Source of the DNA: Streptomyces anulatus
GTDB lineage: Bacteria; Actinomycetota; Actinomycetes; Streptomycetales; Streptomycetaceae
Direction of reading: 5' to 3'
DNA length: 64,000 bases
Assembly: GCF_014650675.1 (NCBI RefSeq)
Contig: NZ_BMVK01000004.1
Span: forward strand, 186,001-250,000
Shown here: positions 51,013 to 59,861 of the stretch, piece after piece
Layout of the letters: each line of letters begins with the position of its first letter
How positions within the stretch are numbered: the stretch's first letter is position 1
Notes under the pieces: generated by a model
Seen by the model: only the letters and a program-made list of their open reading frames with translations
Databases searched by the model: none
Told to the model about the DNA's origin: nothing
Made by a program: the position numbers and the translations under genes

Positions 51013-52578
51013 ATGGGTGACCGATACACCTACCCGCCCGGGGCGGCTCCCCGTCCGCAGCCTCCCGCTGGCCTCGGCCTGCCGTACGCCCGACGGGCCG
51101 GGGCCGTGGCGGGCGTGGTGCTCGGCATGACCGCCTCGCTCGCCGTGGCCCTGGTCACCGCGTCCCTCACCGGATCGACCGCCGTGCTCATCGCGGTCGG
51201 GGCGCTGCTCGCCGCCGCCCAGAAGGTGCTGTGCGACGCCACCCGGATCGGACCGCCCGGTCATGTGATCTTCACCTTCGTCAGCTCCGCCGCCCTCTTC
51301 GCCCCGCAGCGCCCGGAGCAGATCCCCGGCCATCTCGCCCTGACCCTCGGCGCGGGCGCGTTCGCCTGGCTGGTCGCCCTCGCGCCCGCCCTGGTCCGCC
51401 GCGAGGGCCCCGAGCGCCGGGCCGTCGCCCGTGCCCTGACGGCCGCGGCCGAGTGCGCCGCCGACCCCGGCCCTCGTACCCGCAACGCGGCGGCCGCCGC
51501 CGTGCACGCGGCCTGGCAGTGCCTGCTCGCCTCCGGCCGCCCCACCCCCGTACGCCGGTCGCTGGAGCGCCTGGTGGTGCACGCCGAAGGCGCCTTCGCG
51601 GCCCCGCGCCCCGGGGGCGGAGGGGCGGCCGGCCCGGACCGGCTGCGCGCCTGGGCCGCCCTGACCCGGGCCCGGGGGCCCGTGCCCGCGCCGCCGCCGG
51701 CCCCCGGCACCGCCGACGAGCTCTACGGCATCGACGCCGAACGGGCCGCCCTGCGGGCCCCCGAGGGGCGCCGCGCGGCCCGCCGTGCCCTGCTGCGCCG
51801 GCTCGGCCCCGGATCGCCGCTGCTGCCGGTCGCGGTCCGCACCCTGGCGGGCTGCGCACTCGCCGGATACCTCTGCGCCGCGCTCGGCGTCGGCCGCCCC
51901 TACTGGGCGATCGTCACCGCCGCCTCCCTCTACCAGGCCAACATCACCCTCTCGTGGAACCGGGCCCTCCAGCGCACCCTGGGCAACCTCCTGGGCGTGC
52001 TCGTCTTCGCCGCCGTCCTGCCGGTGTCCCGGATCAGCCCGCTCGCCCTCGTCTGCTGCTGCCTCTTCTTCAGCTTCGCCGCCGAGGCGCTCATCACCCG
52101 CAACTACTGGCTCGGCTCCGTCGCGGTGACCCCGATGGCCCTGCTGGTGCTGGAGTTCGGCGGCGCCCATCCGGCCGGGGAGCTGATCGGCGACCGGGTC
52201 CTGGACACCGTCCTCGGCGCGGTCGCCGGCTTCCTGGCCGCGACGCTCGTCACCAACCGGCGGGCGGCGGGGCGGGTCGAGCGGGCGCTCGACGCCACCG
52301 GCCGGGCCCGCGCCGAGGCCGAGCGGACCGGCGCCGACCCCGGGGCCGCGCCCGAGGCACGGGACCGGGCGCGCCGGACGCTCACCGCGAGCCTCGTCGA
52401 ACTGCGCGAGGCCGGCGACACCGCCGCGGGCGAATGGTGGCAGCGCGCCCTGCCCGAGCAGCGCCTTCTCGCGGCCGAGCGGGCCGGACACCGTACGCTC
52501 GCCGCGACAGCACAACGGCGGGGGCCCGGGGGAGCTACACCTCCTGCGGTCCACGCCCCTTCGATCGGAGCGGAGTGA
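51013..52578 (+). CDS. FUSC-family membrane exporter
   Basis: A 521-residue inner-membrane protein with two clusters of TM helices. The first is about residues 28-130 (AGAVAGVVLGMTASLAVALV, VGALLAAAQKVL). The second, FUSC_2-like, is about 275-415 (TLAGCALAGYLCAALGVGRPYWAIVTAASLY, RTLGNLLGVLVFAAVLPV, SPLALVCCCLFFSFAAEALI). A helical cytoplasmic tail follows. Relatives export aromatic acids or other small molecules. ATG 51013 has no ribosome binding site and sits just after a palindromic operator. The MarR gene overlaps its stop (GTGA). Confidence 0.8.
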   Translation: MGDRYTYPPGAAPRPQPPAGLGLPYARRAGAVAGVVLGMTASLAVALVTASLTGSTAVLIAVGALLAAAQKVLCDATRIGPPGHVIFTFVSSAALFAPQRPEQIPGHLALTLGAGAFAWLVALAPALVRREGPERRAVARALTAAAECAADPGPRTRNAAAAAVHAAWQCLLASGRPTPVRRSLERLVVHAEGAFAAPRPGGGGAAGPDRLRAWAALTRARGPVPAPPPAPGTADELYGIDAERAALRAPEGRRAARRALLRRLGPGSPLLPVAVRTLAGCALAGYLCAALGVGRPYWAIVTAASLYQANITLSWNRALQRTLGNLLGVLVFAAVLPVSRISPLALVCCCLFFSFAAEALITRNYWLGSVAVTPMALLVLEFGGAHPAGELIGDRVLDTVLGAVAGFLAATLVTNRRAAGRVERALDATGRARAEAERTGADPGAAPEARDRARRTLTASLVELREAGDTAAGEWWQRALPEQRLLAAERAGHRTLAATAQRRGPGGATPPAVHAPSIGAE

Positions 52579-53081
52579 CCGACGACATCGTTGCCTCGGT
52601 GGTCCGGCAGTGGCAGGCCGTCAACCCCGGGCTCGACACCGGACCGATGGAGATCATCGGCCGGATCAACCGCTGCGCCGCCCTGCTCCAGCAGGCGGAG
52701 GACGCTCCCTTGCGCTCCGCCGGGCTGACCCGCGCCGAATTCGACCTCCTCGGCGCCGTACGCAGGACGGACCGGGAGCTGACCCCCGGCGAGCTGGCCC
52801 GCGAGACCTTCTCCTCCGGGGCCGCCGTCACCAAGCGGCTGCGCGCCCTCCAGGACCGCGCCCTGGTCGAGCGCCGGGGGGACGACCGCGACCGGAGGGT
52901 CGCCCATGTCCGGCTCACCGACGAGGGCCGGGCCCTGGTCGACCGGCTCCTGCCCGAACAGCTCGCCTACGAACGCACGGTGCTCGCCGGTCTCGACGAA
53001 GGTGCGCGCGACGAACTCGGTTCCAGGCTGGGTGAGTTGCTCGTCCAGCTGGAGGGCCGACTGGGCGCGGCCCGGCGCTGA
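52575..53081 (+). CDS. MarR-family regulator
   Basis: A 168-residue winged-helix repressor. The recognition region is ELTPGELARETFSSGAAVTKRLRALQDRALVERRGDDRDRRVAHVRLT, the classic MarR helix-turn-helix and wing with DxRDRR. Helices at both ends (AYERTVLAGLDEGARDELGSRL) would form the dimer interface. GTG 52575 overlaps the FUSC stop by 4 bp, so exporter and regulator are made together. It probably autoregulates through the palindrome at 50986-51004. Confidence 0.92.
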   Translation: MTDDIVASVVRQWQAVNPGLDTGPMEIIGRINRCAALLQQAEDAPLRSAGLTRAEFDLLGAVRRTDRELTPGELARETFSSGAAVTKRLRALQDRALVERRGDDRDRRVAHVRLTDEGRALVDRLLPEQLAYERTVLAGLDEGARDELGSRLGELLVQLEGRLGAARR

Positions 53082-53544
53082 TCCGGCGGCCCGGCGAAGG
53101 GTCTTCGTGGGCGCGTCAGCGCGGCGGTTTTGCGCGTCACTCGCCCGCCGGTCAGGAATCTGCACCTTTCGATCCGGTTCGATCACCTGTGCCTTTGGCC
53201 TGTTGTGTGAGGTGAGAAGCGCCTGCGCGTGGGTGATTTGCCCTAGAGAAGTGCGGTAACTGGCTTATTTGTCCCCGGGGTTCCGGCGGCAGGCCCCTTC
53301 AAGGAGGGCGATTCTCGGCCACGCTCACTCACCGCGCACGCCCAGAAGCGCAGCGTGCAAAAACTGGCGAGTGTATTCCTCTCGGCGAGCTTCCGCAGGG
53401 GGTTGGGTGAATATGCCGAAGCACTGTTCTGATCTGGCTAAGCTCACGCGCAGTGAAGTCGAGTTGAGATGAATTCGAGCACTTGTTCCTCAGTCTCCGC
53501 TCATGTGCGCATACATCCCGGAATCAACCGCCAGAGGGTTTTAG
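53082..53544. other. Non-coding gap before the conservon
   Basis: 463 bp without a convincing gene. A 67-codon frame at 53269-53472 has no family resemblance and odd composition. TTCGATC occurs twice close together (at about 53166 and 53179). The last 100 bp are relatively A/T-rich and should contain the conservon promoter; AGAGGG 6 nt before ATG 53545 is its ribosome binding site. No clear sigma-factor consensus is visible. Confidence 0.5.
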
Positions 53545-55185
53545 ATGGTCCGTGTTGAATCACCGCCGACCGACAGAGAAATTCCCGTCGTCCGCGTAGT
53601 CCTGCTGCCCGTGGCCCTGCTCCTCGGCGCCACCGCCGCCGGCTCGGCCCTGGTCGCACCGGCCGCGCGGATACCAGTCGCCGTGTGCGGCGCGATCACC
53701 ACGCTCGTGGTCGCCGTACTCACCGTGGCGCTGCACCGACGCCGACGCGCCATGCGCGTCCAGCGCGCGGAGTACGAACAGCGCATCGCCTACCTGGAAC
53801 ACCGGATCCTCTCGCACGACTCCGAGACGGTACGGCTCACCAAGGAAGTCATGCCCGCCGCCATCCGACGGCTGCGCGTGGGCAATTCGCCCGAAGAAGT
53901 GATGCGCGACATCGTCGACGCGGACGTGGCCAACCGCCATCTGCCCAAGGCGCTGCGCGAGCAGATCTACCAGGTCCTCGAAGTCATCGACAACGAGGAG
54001 GCGCGGCGTGACTCCGCTCAGCGCGCCTTCGTCAGCGTCGCCCGCCGCGTCCAGGCGATCGTGCACCGCCAGGCCAGTGAACTGCGGGAGATGGAGGACC
54101 ACTACGGGCGCAACCCCGAGGTCTTCGACGACCTGCTCCGCATCGACCACGGCACCGCGCTGATCGGCCGCCTGGCCGACTCCATCGCCGTGCTCGGCGG
54201 CGCCCGCCCGAGCCGCCAGTGGCCCAAGCCCGTACCGCTGTTCAGCGTGTTGCGCGGCGCGATGTCCCGCATCCTGGAGTACCAGCGCGTCGATCTGCAC
54301 TCGATCGCCAAGGTCGCCATCGTCGGCACCTCGGTCGAACCGCTCATCCACGCCTGCGCCGAACTCCTCGACAACGCGACCCGCTACTCACCGCCCCAGA
54401 CCCGGGTGCACGTCACCGCGGTCGAGGTGCAGACCGGCATCGCCATCGAGATCGAGGACGGCGGCGTCAGCCTCAGCGAGGAGGCCCGCGCCCGAGCCGA
54501 GAACATGCTCGCCCAGGCCCAGGCCGGCATCAACATGAACGACCTCGGGGAGTCCCCGCGCCTCGGCATGGCCGTCGTCGGCCGGCTCTCCCGGATGTAC
54601 CAGCTCCAGGTGTCGCTGCGTCAGTCGGCGTACGGCGGCGTCCGCGCCGTCCTCATCGTGCCGCGCGACATGATCACCACCGGGCCCGCCCCGGGCATCG
54701 CCCACGGCATCGGCGCCACCTCGCGGCCCACCAGCTCCCTGGACATGTCGCAGCTCCAGCACGTGGTGCCGCCGCCCGGCAAGCGCAAGCCCAAGCCCGC
54801 CGCCACCGGCCCCGTGCCGTCCGTGGCCGCACCGGTCTCCACCGGAGCCCCCGCGGCCGCGTCGCGCCCGGCCGTTCCCGCGGCAGCCATGGAGGACGAC
54901 CTTCCCGTGGTCACCGAGTGGACCGAGAACGGGCTGCCGCAGCGCCGCAGCCGGGGCCGCGCCCCGCTCGGCTCGCACAACCTCCCGCAGCAGCCCCCGC
55001 CACCCCCCGCCCCCGCCAACGGGTTCCAGCCCGGCGCGGACGAGGGCGCGGAGGACGGACGCGGCGAGGAGAAGCCCCCAGGTCTGTGGCTGGAGGCCTT
55101 CACCAAGGCCGTCAACGGCGTACCGCAGGAACGAAAGCACGGCGAAGACTCCGATGACGCGTGGGACAAGGGAGACCTGAAGTGA
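53545..55185 (+). CDS. cvnA: Conservon sensor kinase-like protein CvnA
   Basis: A 546-residue membrane protein. Two N-terminal TM segments (about residues 16-38 and 45-62) precede a coiled region (AMRVQRAEYEQRIAYLEHRI) and a HATPase_c domain (about 255-375) with N-box ACAELLDNATRYSPP, EDGGVSLSEE and PRLGMAVVGRLSRMYQ. The helical HisKA-like region has no clear HExxT phosphorylation box. The C-terminal 150 residues are Pro/Ala-rich and disordered. In conservons CvnA partners the roadblock and GTPase proteins in a membrane-associated, G-protein-coupled-receptor-like complex. Its stop overlaps the GTG of cvnB. Confidence 0.92.
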   Translation: MVRVESPPTDREIPVVRVVLLPVALLLGATAAGSALVAPAARIPVAVCGAITTLVVAVLTVALHRRRRAMRVQRAEYEQRIAYLEHRILSHDSETVRLTKEVMPAAIRRLRVGNSPEEVMRDIVDADVANRHLPKALREQIYQVLEVIDNEEARRDSAQRAFVSVARRVQAIVHRQASELREMEDHYGRNPEVFDDLLRIDHGTALIGRLADSIAVLGGARPSRQWPKPVPLFSVLRGAMSRILEYQRVDLHSIAKVAIVGTSVEPLIHACAELLDNATRYSPPQTRVHVTAVEVQTGIAIEIEDGGVSLSEEARARAENMLAQAQAGINMNDLGESPRLGMAVVGRLSRMYQLQVSLRQSAYGGVRAVLIVPRDMITTGPAPGIAHGIGATSRPTSSLDMSQLQHVVPPPGKRKPKPAATGPVPSVAAPVSTGAPAAASRPAVPAAAMEDDLPVVTEWTENGLPQRRSRGRAPLGSHNLPQQPPPPPAPANGFQPGADEGAEDGRGEEKPPGLWLEAFTKAVNGVPQERKHGEDSDDAWDKGDLK

Positions 55186-55589
55186 TCCAGCAGCGGGGAA
55201 ACATGGACTGGATGCTCAAGGAGCTGGCCGACGACGTACCGAGCATCCACCAGATCGTGGTGCTCTCGTCGGACGGTCTGCGCATCGCGATGCACGGCGG
55301 CGACCCCGACGTCGCCGACCGGCTCGCGGCGGCCTGCGCCGGACTGCAGAGCCTGGCCGCCGCGGTGGCCACCGAGATCCCGTACAGCGACGGCCTCATG
55401 AAGCTCGTGGTCATCGAGGTGACGGGCGGGTTCTTCTACCTGATGGCGGCCGGGGCCGGCGCCTACCTCGCGGTCCTGGCCGGTGAGACCGTCGACGCCG
55501 GGCTCGTCGGGGCCCGGATGCGGGACATGGTCGTGCGGATCGGAGCCCACCTGACCAGCCCGCCCCGCCACGGCGGGCAGTCCGGATGA
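55182..55589 (+). CDS. cvnB: Roadblock/LC7 protein CvnB
   Basis: About 135 residues, Roadblock/LC7 fold: LKELADDVPSIHQIVVLSSDGLRIA at the N-terminus and a C-terminal VVRIGAHL helix. In Myxococcus and Streptomyces such proteins act as GTPase regulators (MglB-like) for the small GTPase encoded two genes downstream. GTG 55182 overlaps the cvnA stop; ATG 55203 is a shorter alternative. It overlaps cvnC by 4 bp. Confidence 0.95.
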   Translation: MIQQRGNMDWMLKELADDVPSIHQIVVLSSDGLRIAMHGGDPDVADRLAAACAGLQSLAAAVATEIPYSDGLMKLVVIEVTGGFFYLMAAGAGAYLAVLAGETVDAGLVGARMRDMVVRIGAHLTSPPRHGGQSG

Positions 55590-55957
55590 GTGGACCTCGA
55601 CGAGAGCGCCGCAAGGCCGATCCGGATCTGCACGATCCGGAACGGCTTTACGTGATCACCGGCGATCTCGACGACAGCGAACGGTCCGCGCTCGACCTGG
55701 TCACGATGGTCGTCGCGCAGGCGGAGCCCTCGCCGACCTTCCAGCCCGAGCAGGCCGCCATCCTGCGGCTCTGCCAGGCGCCGTTGTCCGTCGCCGAGAT
55801 CTCGGCCTACCTCAGCCTGCCGTTCAGCGTGGTCACCTCGCTCCTGAGCGATCTCCTCGCGACCGAGCTCATCGAGTCGCGTGCGCCGATCGTCCGCGCC
55901 ACTCTCCCCGACAGGTCCCTTCTCGAAGCGGTGATGCATGGACTTCAGAAGCTCTGA
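55586..55957 (+). CDS. cvnC: DUF742 protein CvnC
   Basis: 123 residues, DUF742 family. A charged N-terminus (RRERRKADPDLHDPERLYVITGD) precedes a winged-helix-like core (ILRLCQAPLSVAEISAYLSLPFSVVTSLLSDLLATELIE). It is thought to be a DNA-binding-like adaptor within the conservon complex. ATG 55586 overlaps the cvnB stop, and its end overlaps cvnD by 20 bp. Confidence 0.95.
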   Translation: MSGPRRERRKADPDLHDPERLYVITGDLDDSERSALDLVTMVVAQAEPSPTFQPEQAAILRLCQAPLSVAEISAYLSLPFSVVTSLLSDLLATELIESRAPIVRATLPDRSLLEAVMHGLQKL

Positions 55958-56552
55958 CACGATCACCGGACCCCGCAGCGAGGACGTCCTTCCCACCACG
56001 GCCACCGCCGCGGTGAAGGTCGTGATCGTCGGCGGGTTCGGCGTCGGCAAGACGACCATGGTCGGCTCGGTGAGCGAGATCCGGCCGCTGACGACCGAAG
56101 AGACCATGACCCAGGCCGGCGTCGGCGTGGACGACAACGCCGGGGTGGAGACGAAGACCGCCACCACGGTCGCCATGGACTTCGGACGGATCAGCCTCAG
56201 CGAGGAACTGATCCTCTATCTGTTCGGCACCCCCGGCCAGGAACGCTTCTGGTTCCTCTGGAACGGCCTCTTCGAGGGCGCCCTCGGCGCGGTCGTCCTC
56301 ATCGACACGAGACGGCTCGAGGTCAGCTTCGACGTCATCGGCCGCCTGGAGGAGCGCGGAGTGCCCTTCGTGGTGGCCGTGAACACCTTCCCCGACGCGC
56401 CGCACCACCCGGTCGAGGCCCTGCGCAGAGCCCTCGACCTGCCGGACGAGGTCCCGATGATCGACTGCGACGCCCGGCTGCGGGCCTCCAGCCGCGATGT
56501 GCTGATGACCCTGATGCGCTATCTGCACAGCCTGGCCGTCCCCCTCGCCTGA
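55938..56552 (+). CDS. cvnD: Small GTPase CvnD
   Basis: A 204-residue MglA/Ras-like GTPase. The P-loop is GGFGVGKTTMVG (about residues 32-39), switch I region EETMTQAG, switch II FGTPGQERFWFLWNG with the catalytic Gln, and the base-recognition motif appears as VAVNTFPDAP, with Asn-Thr instead of NKxD. Switched by the CvnB roadblock protein. ATG 55938 lies inside the 3' end of cvnC, so translation is coupled. Confidence 0.95.
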   Translation: MDFRSSDTITGPRSEDVLPTTATAAVKVVIVGGFGVGKTTMVGSVSEIRPLTTEETMTQAGVGVDDNAGVETKTATTVAMDFGRISLSEELILYLFGTPGQERFWFLWNGLFEGALGAVVLIDTRRLEVSFDVIGRLEERGVPFVVAVNTFPDAPHHPVEALRRALDLPDEVPMIDCDARLRASSRDVLMTLMRYLHSLAVPLA

Positions 56553-56580
56553 CGCCGAACCTCCGCTTCGGGACGCCCCG

Positions 56581-56630
56581 GTCCACCGGATCCACGACCG
56601 GATCCACCGGATCGACCGGATGCACGACCG
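56581..56630. repeat. Short tandem-like repeats of a CCGGATCCAC type
   Basis: In the gap between cvnD and the P450, units such as CACCGGATC, CACGACCGGATC, CACCGGATCGACCGGATG and CACGACCGG follow each other. These are about 9-12 nt and imperfect. They could form alternative hairpins (GGATCC-centred) or be simple replication-slippage products. Confidence 0.6.
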
Positions 56631-56734
56631 GGGGCGCGCGCCGTCTCCCGGCGCCTGCCCCCGGCCCGGTCCGGCCCGCGCCCCGTCCCGCCCGCTCGCG
56701 CACCAGCCCTGGAATCCTGATCCCTGGAGCCCCT

Positions 56735-58294
56735 GTGACAACCCCCTTCCACCACGAACCCGGCGCCGTGCCCCCGCCCCAGTGCCCGGCCCACAACCTC
56801 GACATCGGCCCCGGCGGACTGCGCCGGCTCTACGGTCCCGAGGCGGAGAACAACCCGGCGGGCCTCTACGACAAGCTCCGCGCCGAACACGGCACGGTCG
56901 CCCCGATCCTGCTCCATGGCGACGTGCCCGCCTGGCTCGTGCTCGGCCACAGCGAGAACCTCCACGTCACCCGTACGCCCTCCCAGTTCTCCCGGGACTC
57001 GCGGCGCTGGCGGGCCCTCCAGGACGGCAGCGTCGCCCCGGACCACCCGCTCGCCCCGATCTTCACCTGGCAGCCCGTCTGCGTGTTCGCCGACGGCGCC
57101 AAGCACGAGCGGCAGCGCGGCGCGGTCACCGACAGCATGGAGCGCATCGACACCCGCGGGGTGCGCCGCCACATCAACCGCTTCAGTAACCGCCTCGTCA
57201 ACGACTTCTGCGAGAAGGGCACCGCCGACCTGGTCAGCCAGTTCGCGGAGCATCTGCCGATGATGGTGGTGTGCGCGATCTTCGGCATGCCGGAGGAGTA
57301 CGACGAGCGTCTCGTCCAGGCCGCCCGGGACATGACCCGCGGCACCGAGACCGCCGTGGCCAGCAACGCCCACATCGTGTCCGTGCTGACGCGCCTGGTC
57401 GAGGGGCGCCGCAACGACCCCGCGCCGGACCTGGCCTCCTGGCTCGTCGAACACCCCGCGACGATGACCGACACCGAGGTCATCGAGCACCTGCGCCTCA
57501 TCATGATCGCCGCCTACGAGTCGACCGCCAACCTCATCGCCAACGTGCTGCGCATGGTCCTGATCGACCCGCGCTTCCGCGCCCGGCTCAGCGGCGGGCA
57601 CATGACCGTCCCCGAGGCGGTCGAGCAGACCCTCTGGGACGAGCCGCCGTTCACCGCCGTCTTCGGCCGCTGGGCGGTCGGCGACACGGAGCTGGGCGGC
57701 CAGCAGATCAAGGCGGGCGACGCCCTGCTCGTCGGGATCGCCCCGGCCAACACCGACCCCACCGTCCGTCCGGACCTGGGCGCCGACATGGGCGGCAACC
57801 GCGCCCACCTCGCCTTCAGCGGCGGCCCCCACGAGTGCCCGGGACAGGACATCGGCCGGGCCATCGCCGACGTCGGTGTCGACGCGCTCCTGATGCGCCT
57901 GCCGGACCTGGAGCTCGGCGTCGGGGAGAGCGAGCTGCGCTGGGTCGGCAACATCATGTCCCGCCACTTGGTCGAGCTTCCGGTGAAGTTCGCCCCCAGC
58001 CCCCAGCAGAAGCTGGACGCCGACCCGCTCTCGGTGATGGCCCGGGCCGCCCGCCCGGCCGACGCCTGGGAGATCTCCTCCCCGGCCAGGCAGGTCCCCG
58101 AGCCCCGGCCCGAGGCACCCATGGCGCAGCCCGCCCATGCCCCGGGCGCCGCTCCCGCCCCGGCGGCACCCCCGGCGCCCCGACCGGCCCCTTCCCCCGA
58201 AGCCGCTCCGGTGGCGACGATCCCGCGGCAACGCCGCCCGGCCGCCCCCGCCCGGCTCTGGCAGGCGGTCGCCCGCTGGTGGAGCGGCTACTGA
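56735..58294 (+). CDS. cvnE: Conservon P450 (CYP157-like, ExxR-less) with long tail
   Basis: 519 residues: a P450 domain of about 420 plus a Pro/Ala-rich C-terminal tail of about 100. The K-helix reads EAVEQTLWDEPP, so the ExxR Arg is Trp (EQTLW), as described for the CYP157 family. The heme loop AFSGGPHECPGQDIG keeps the axial Cys, and the I-helix is AAYESTANL. The tail ends with basic and aromatic residues (RLWQAVARWWSGY), which may form an amphipathic membrane-binding helix. GTG 56735 follows cvnD by 182 bp. Several Streptomyces conservons carry such a P450 as cvnE. Activity may be non-canonical. Confidence 0.87.
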   Translation: MTTPFHHEPGAVPPPQCPAHNLDIGPGGLRRLYGPEAENNPAGLYDKLRAEHGTVAPILLHGDVPAWLVLGHSENLHVTRTPSQFSRDSRRWRALQDGSVAPDHPLAPIFTWQPVCVFADGAKHERQRGAVTDSMERIDTRGVRRHINRFSNRLVNDFCEKGTADLVSQFAEHLPMMVVCAIFGMPEEYDERLVQAARDMTRGTETAVASNAHIVSVLTRLVEGRRNDPAPDLASWLVEHPATMTDTEVIEHLRLIMIAAYESTANLIANVLRMVLIDPRFRARLSGGHMTVPEAVEQTLWDEPPFTAVFGRWAVGDTELGGQQIKAGDALLVGIAPANTDPTVRPDLGADMGGNRAHLAFSGGPHECPGQDIGRAIADVGVDALLMRLPDLELGVGESELRWVGNIMSRHLVELPVKFAPSPQQKLDADPLSVMARAARPADAWEISSPARQVPEPRPEAPMAQPAHAPGAAPAPAAPPAPRPAPSPEAAPVATIPRQRRPAAPARLWQAVARWWSGY

Positions 58295-58421
58295 CACGCC
58301 GTCGCCCGTCCTGCCGCGGCGGCCCCGGATCACGCCCACGGGCCCGGGGCCGCCGCGTCGTGTTCCGGGGTGGGCGCGGGCAGCGCCGGGGAGCCCGGAC
58401 CTGCCCGTACCATCGAGCAGC

Positions 58422-59768
58422 GTGAAGCTGACAATTCTTGGCGGTGGCGGATTCCGGGTGCCTCTCGTGTACGGGGCCCTCCTCGGCGATCACGCCGAGG
58501 GCCGCGTCTCCCGGGTCACGCTGTACGACACCGACGCCGACCGGCTCACCGCCGTCGCCCGCGTCCTCGAGGAACAGGGGCGGGGCATCGCGGACGCCCC
58601 CGCCGTCGTCGCCACCACGGAACTCGACGAGGCGCTGCGCGGCGCCGACTTCGTCTTCTCCGCCATCCGGGTCGGCGGCCTGGCCGGACGCGCCGCCGAC
58701 GAACGGGTGGCCCTCGACGAGGGCGTCCTCGGCCAGGAGACCGTCGGCGCCGGCGGCATCGCGTACGGGCTGCGCACCGTTCCCGTCGCCCTCGACCTGG
58801 CCCGTCGCATCGCCCGGCTCGCCCCGCACGCCTGGGTCATCAACTTCACCAACCCGGCGGGCCTCGTCACCGAGGCGATGTCCCGGCACCTGGGCGACCG
58901 GGTCATCGGGATCTGCGACTCGCCGGTCGGTCTGGGGCGGCGGATGGCCCGCGTCCTGGGCGCCGACCCGGACCGGGCCTGGATCGACTACGCCGGGCTC
59001 AACCACCTCGGGTGGGTGCGGGGGCTGTACGTGGACGGGCGGGACGAACTGCCCCGGCTGCTCGCCGACCCGAAACTGCTCGACTCCTTCGAGGAGGGCC
59101 GCCTCTTCGGCGCGGAGCTGCTCAGGTCGCTGGGCGCGATCCCCAACGAATACCTGCACTACTACTACTTCAACCGTGAAGCCGTACGCGCCTACCAGGA
59201 GGCCGAACAGACCCGGGGCGCCTTCCTCCGGGATCAGCAGGAGGGCTTCTACGCCCGCATGCGGGAGCCCGGCACCCCCGCCCTGGCCACCTGGGACCGC
59301 ACCCGGGCCGAACGCGAGGCGACGTACATGGCGGAGAACCGCGAGGTCGCCGGAGCGGGGGAGCGGGAGGAGAGCGACCTGGGGTCCGGCGGCTACGAAC
59401 AGGTCGCGCTCGCCCTGATGCGGGCCGTCGCCCGCAACGAACGCACCTCATTGATCCTCAACGTCCGCAACCGCACCGCCCTTTCAGCCCTGGACGCGGA
59501 CGCCGTCGTCGAGGTGCCCTGCCTCGTCGACGCCAACGGGGCCCACCCCGTGGCCGTCTCCCCCCTGCCGGACCACGCGGTCGGCCTCGTCACCGCCGTG
59601 AAGGCCGTGGAGCGGGCGGTGCTGGAGGCGGCGGATAGCGGGTCCCGCGCGGCGGCCGTCCAGGCGTTCGCGCTGCACCCGCTGGTCGACTCCGTGACCG
59701 TGGCCCGGCGGCTGCTCGACCGGTACGCCGAAGTCCACCCGGGGCTCGCGTACCTCGGCCGGCCCTGA
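58422..59768 (+). CDS. GH4-family 6-phospho-glycosidase
   Basis: A 448-residue glycoside hydrolase family 4 enzyme that uses NAD and a divalent metal. The N-terminal nucleotide-binding fold is KLTILGGGGFRVPLVYGAL, followed by the catalytic-region motifs GQETVGAGGIAYGLRTVP, VINFTNPAGLVTEAM, GICDSPVGLGRRMA (metal Cys) and AGLNHLGWVRGL (metal His). 6-phospho-beta-glucosidase is the likeliest activity. GTG 58422 starts exactly at the family N-terminus; the frame is open upstream but has no family similarity. No phosphotransferase gene is adjacent. Confidence 0.88.
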   Translation: MKLTILGGGGFRVPLVYGALLGDHAEGRVSRVTLYDTDADRLTAVARVLEEQGRGIADAPAVVATTELDEALRGADFVFSAIRVGGLAGRAADERVALDEGVLGQETVGAGGIAYGLRTVPVALDLARRIARLAPHAWVINFTNPAGLVTEAMSRHLGDRVIGICDSPVGLGRRMARVLGADPDRAWIDYAGLNHLGWVRGLYVDGRDELPRLLADPKLLDSFEEGRLFGAELLRSLGAIPNEYLHYYYFNREAVRAYQEAEQTRGAFLRDQQEGFYARMREPGTPALATWDRTRAEREATYMAENREVAGAGEREESDLGSGGYEQVALALMRAVARNERTSLILNVRNRTALSALDADAVVEVPCLVDANGAHPVAVSPLPDHAVGLVTAVKAVERAVLEAADSGSRAAAVQAFALHPLVDSVTVARRLLDRYAEVHPGLAYLGRP

Positions 59769-59771
59769 CCC

Positions 59772-59831
59772 CGTGGGGCCCGCGAGGGAACGGTACGGGC
59801 CCGACCTGACCGGGCCCGGCTCGTCCCCACG
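59772..59831. terminator. Nested inverted repeats between convergent genes
   Basis: Outer arms CGTGGGG (59772-59778) and CCCCACG (59825-59831) enclose inner arms GGGCCCG (59797-59803) and CGGGCCC (59811-59817) with a 7-nt loop. It lies between the GH4 stop and the convergent gene ending at 59862. Probable bidirectional terminator. Confidence 0.6.
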
Positions 59832-59861
59832 CGAGCCCCGCCCGCCCGGTGGTCAGGGAGG

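Noticed and set aside
53269..53472. 67-codon frame in the gap before the conservon
   Set aside because: No plausible ribosome binding site, unusual composition and no family resemblance; more likely promoter DNA.
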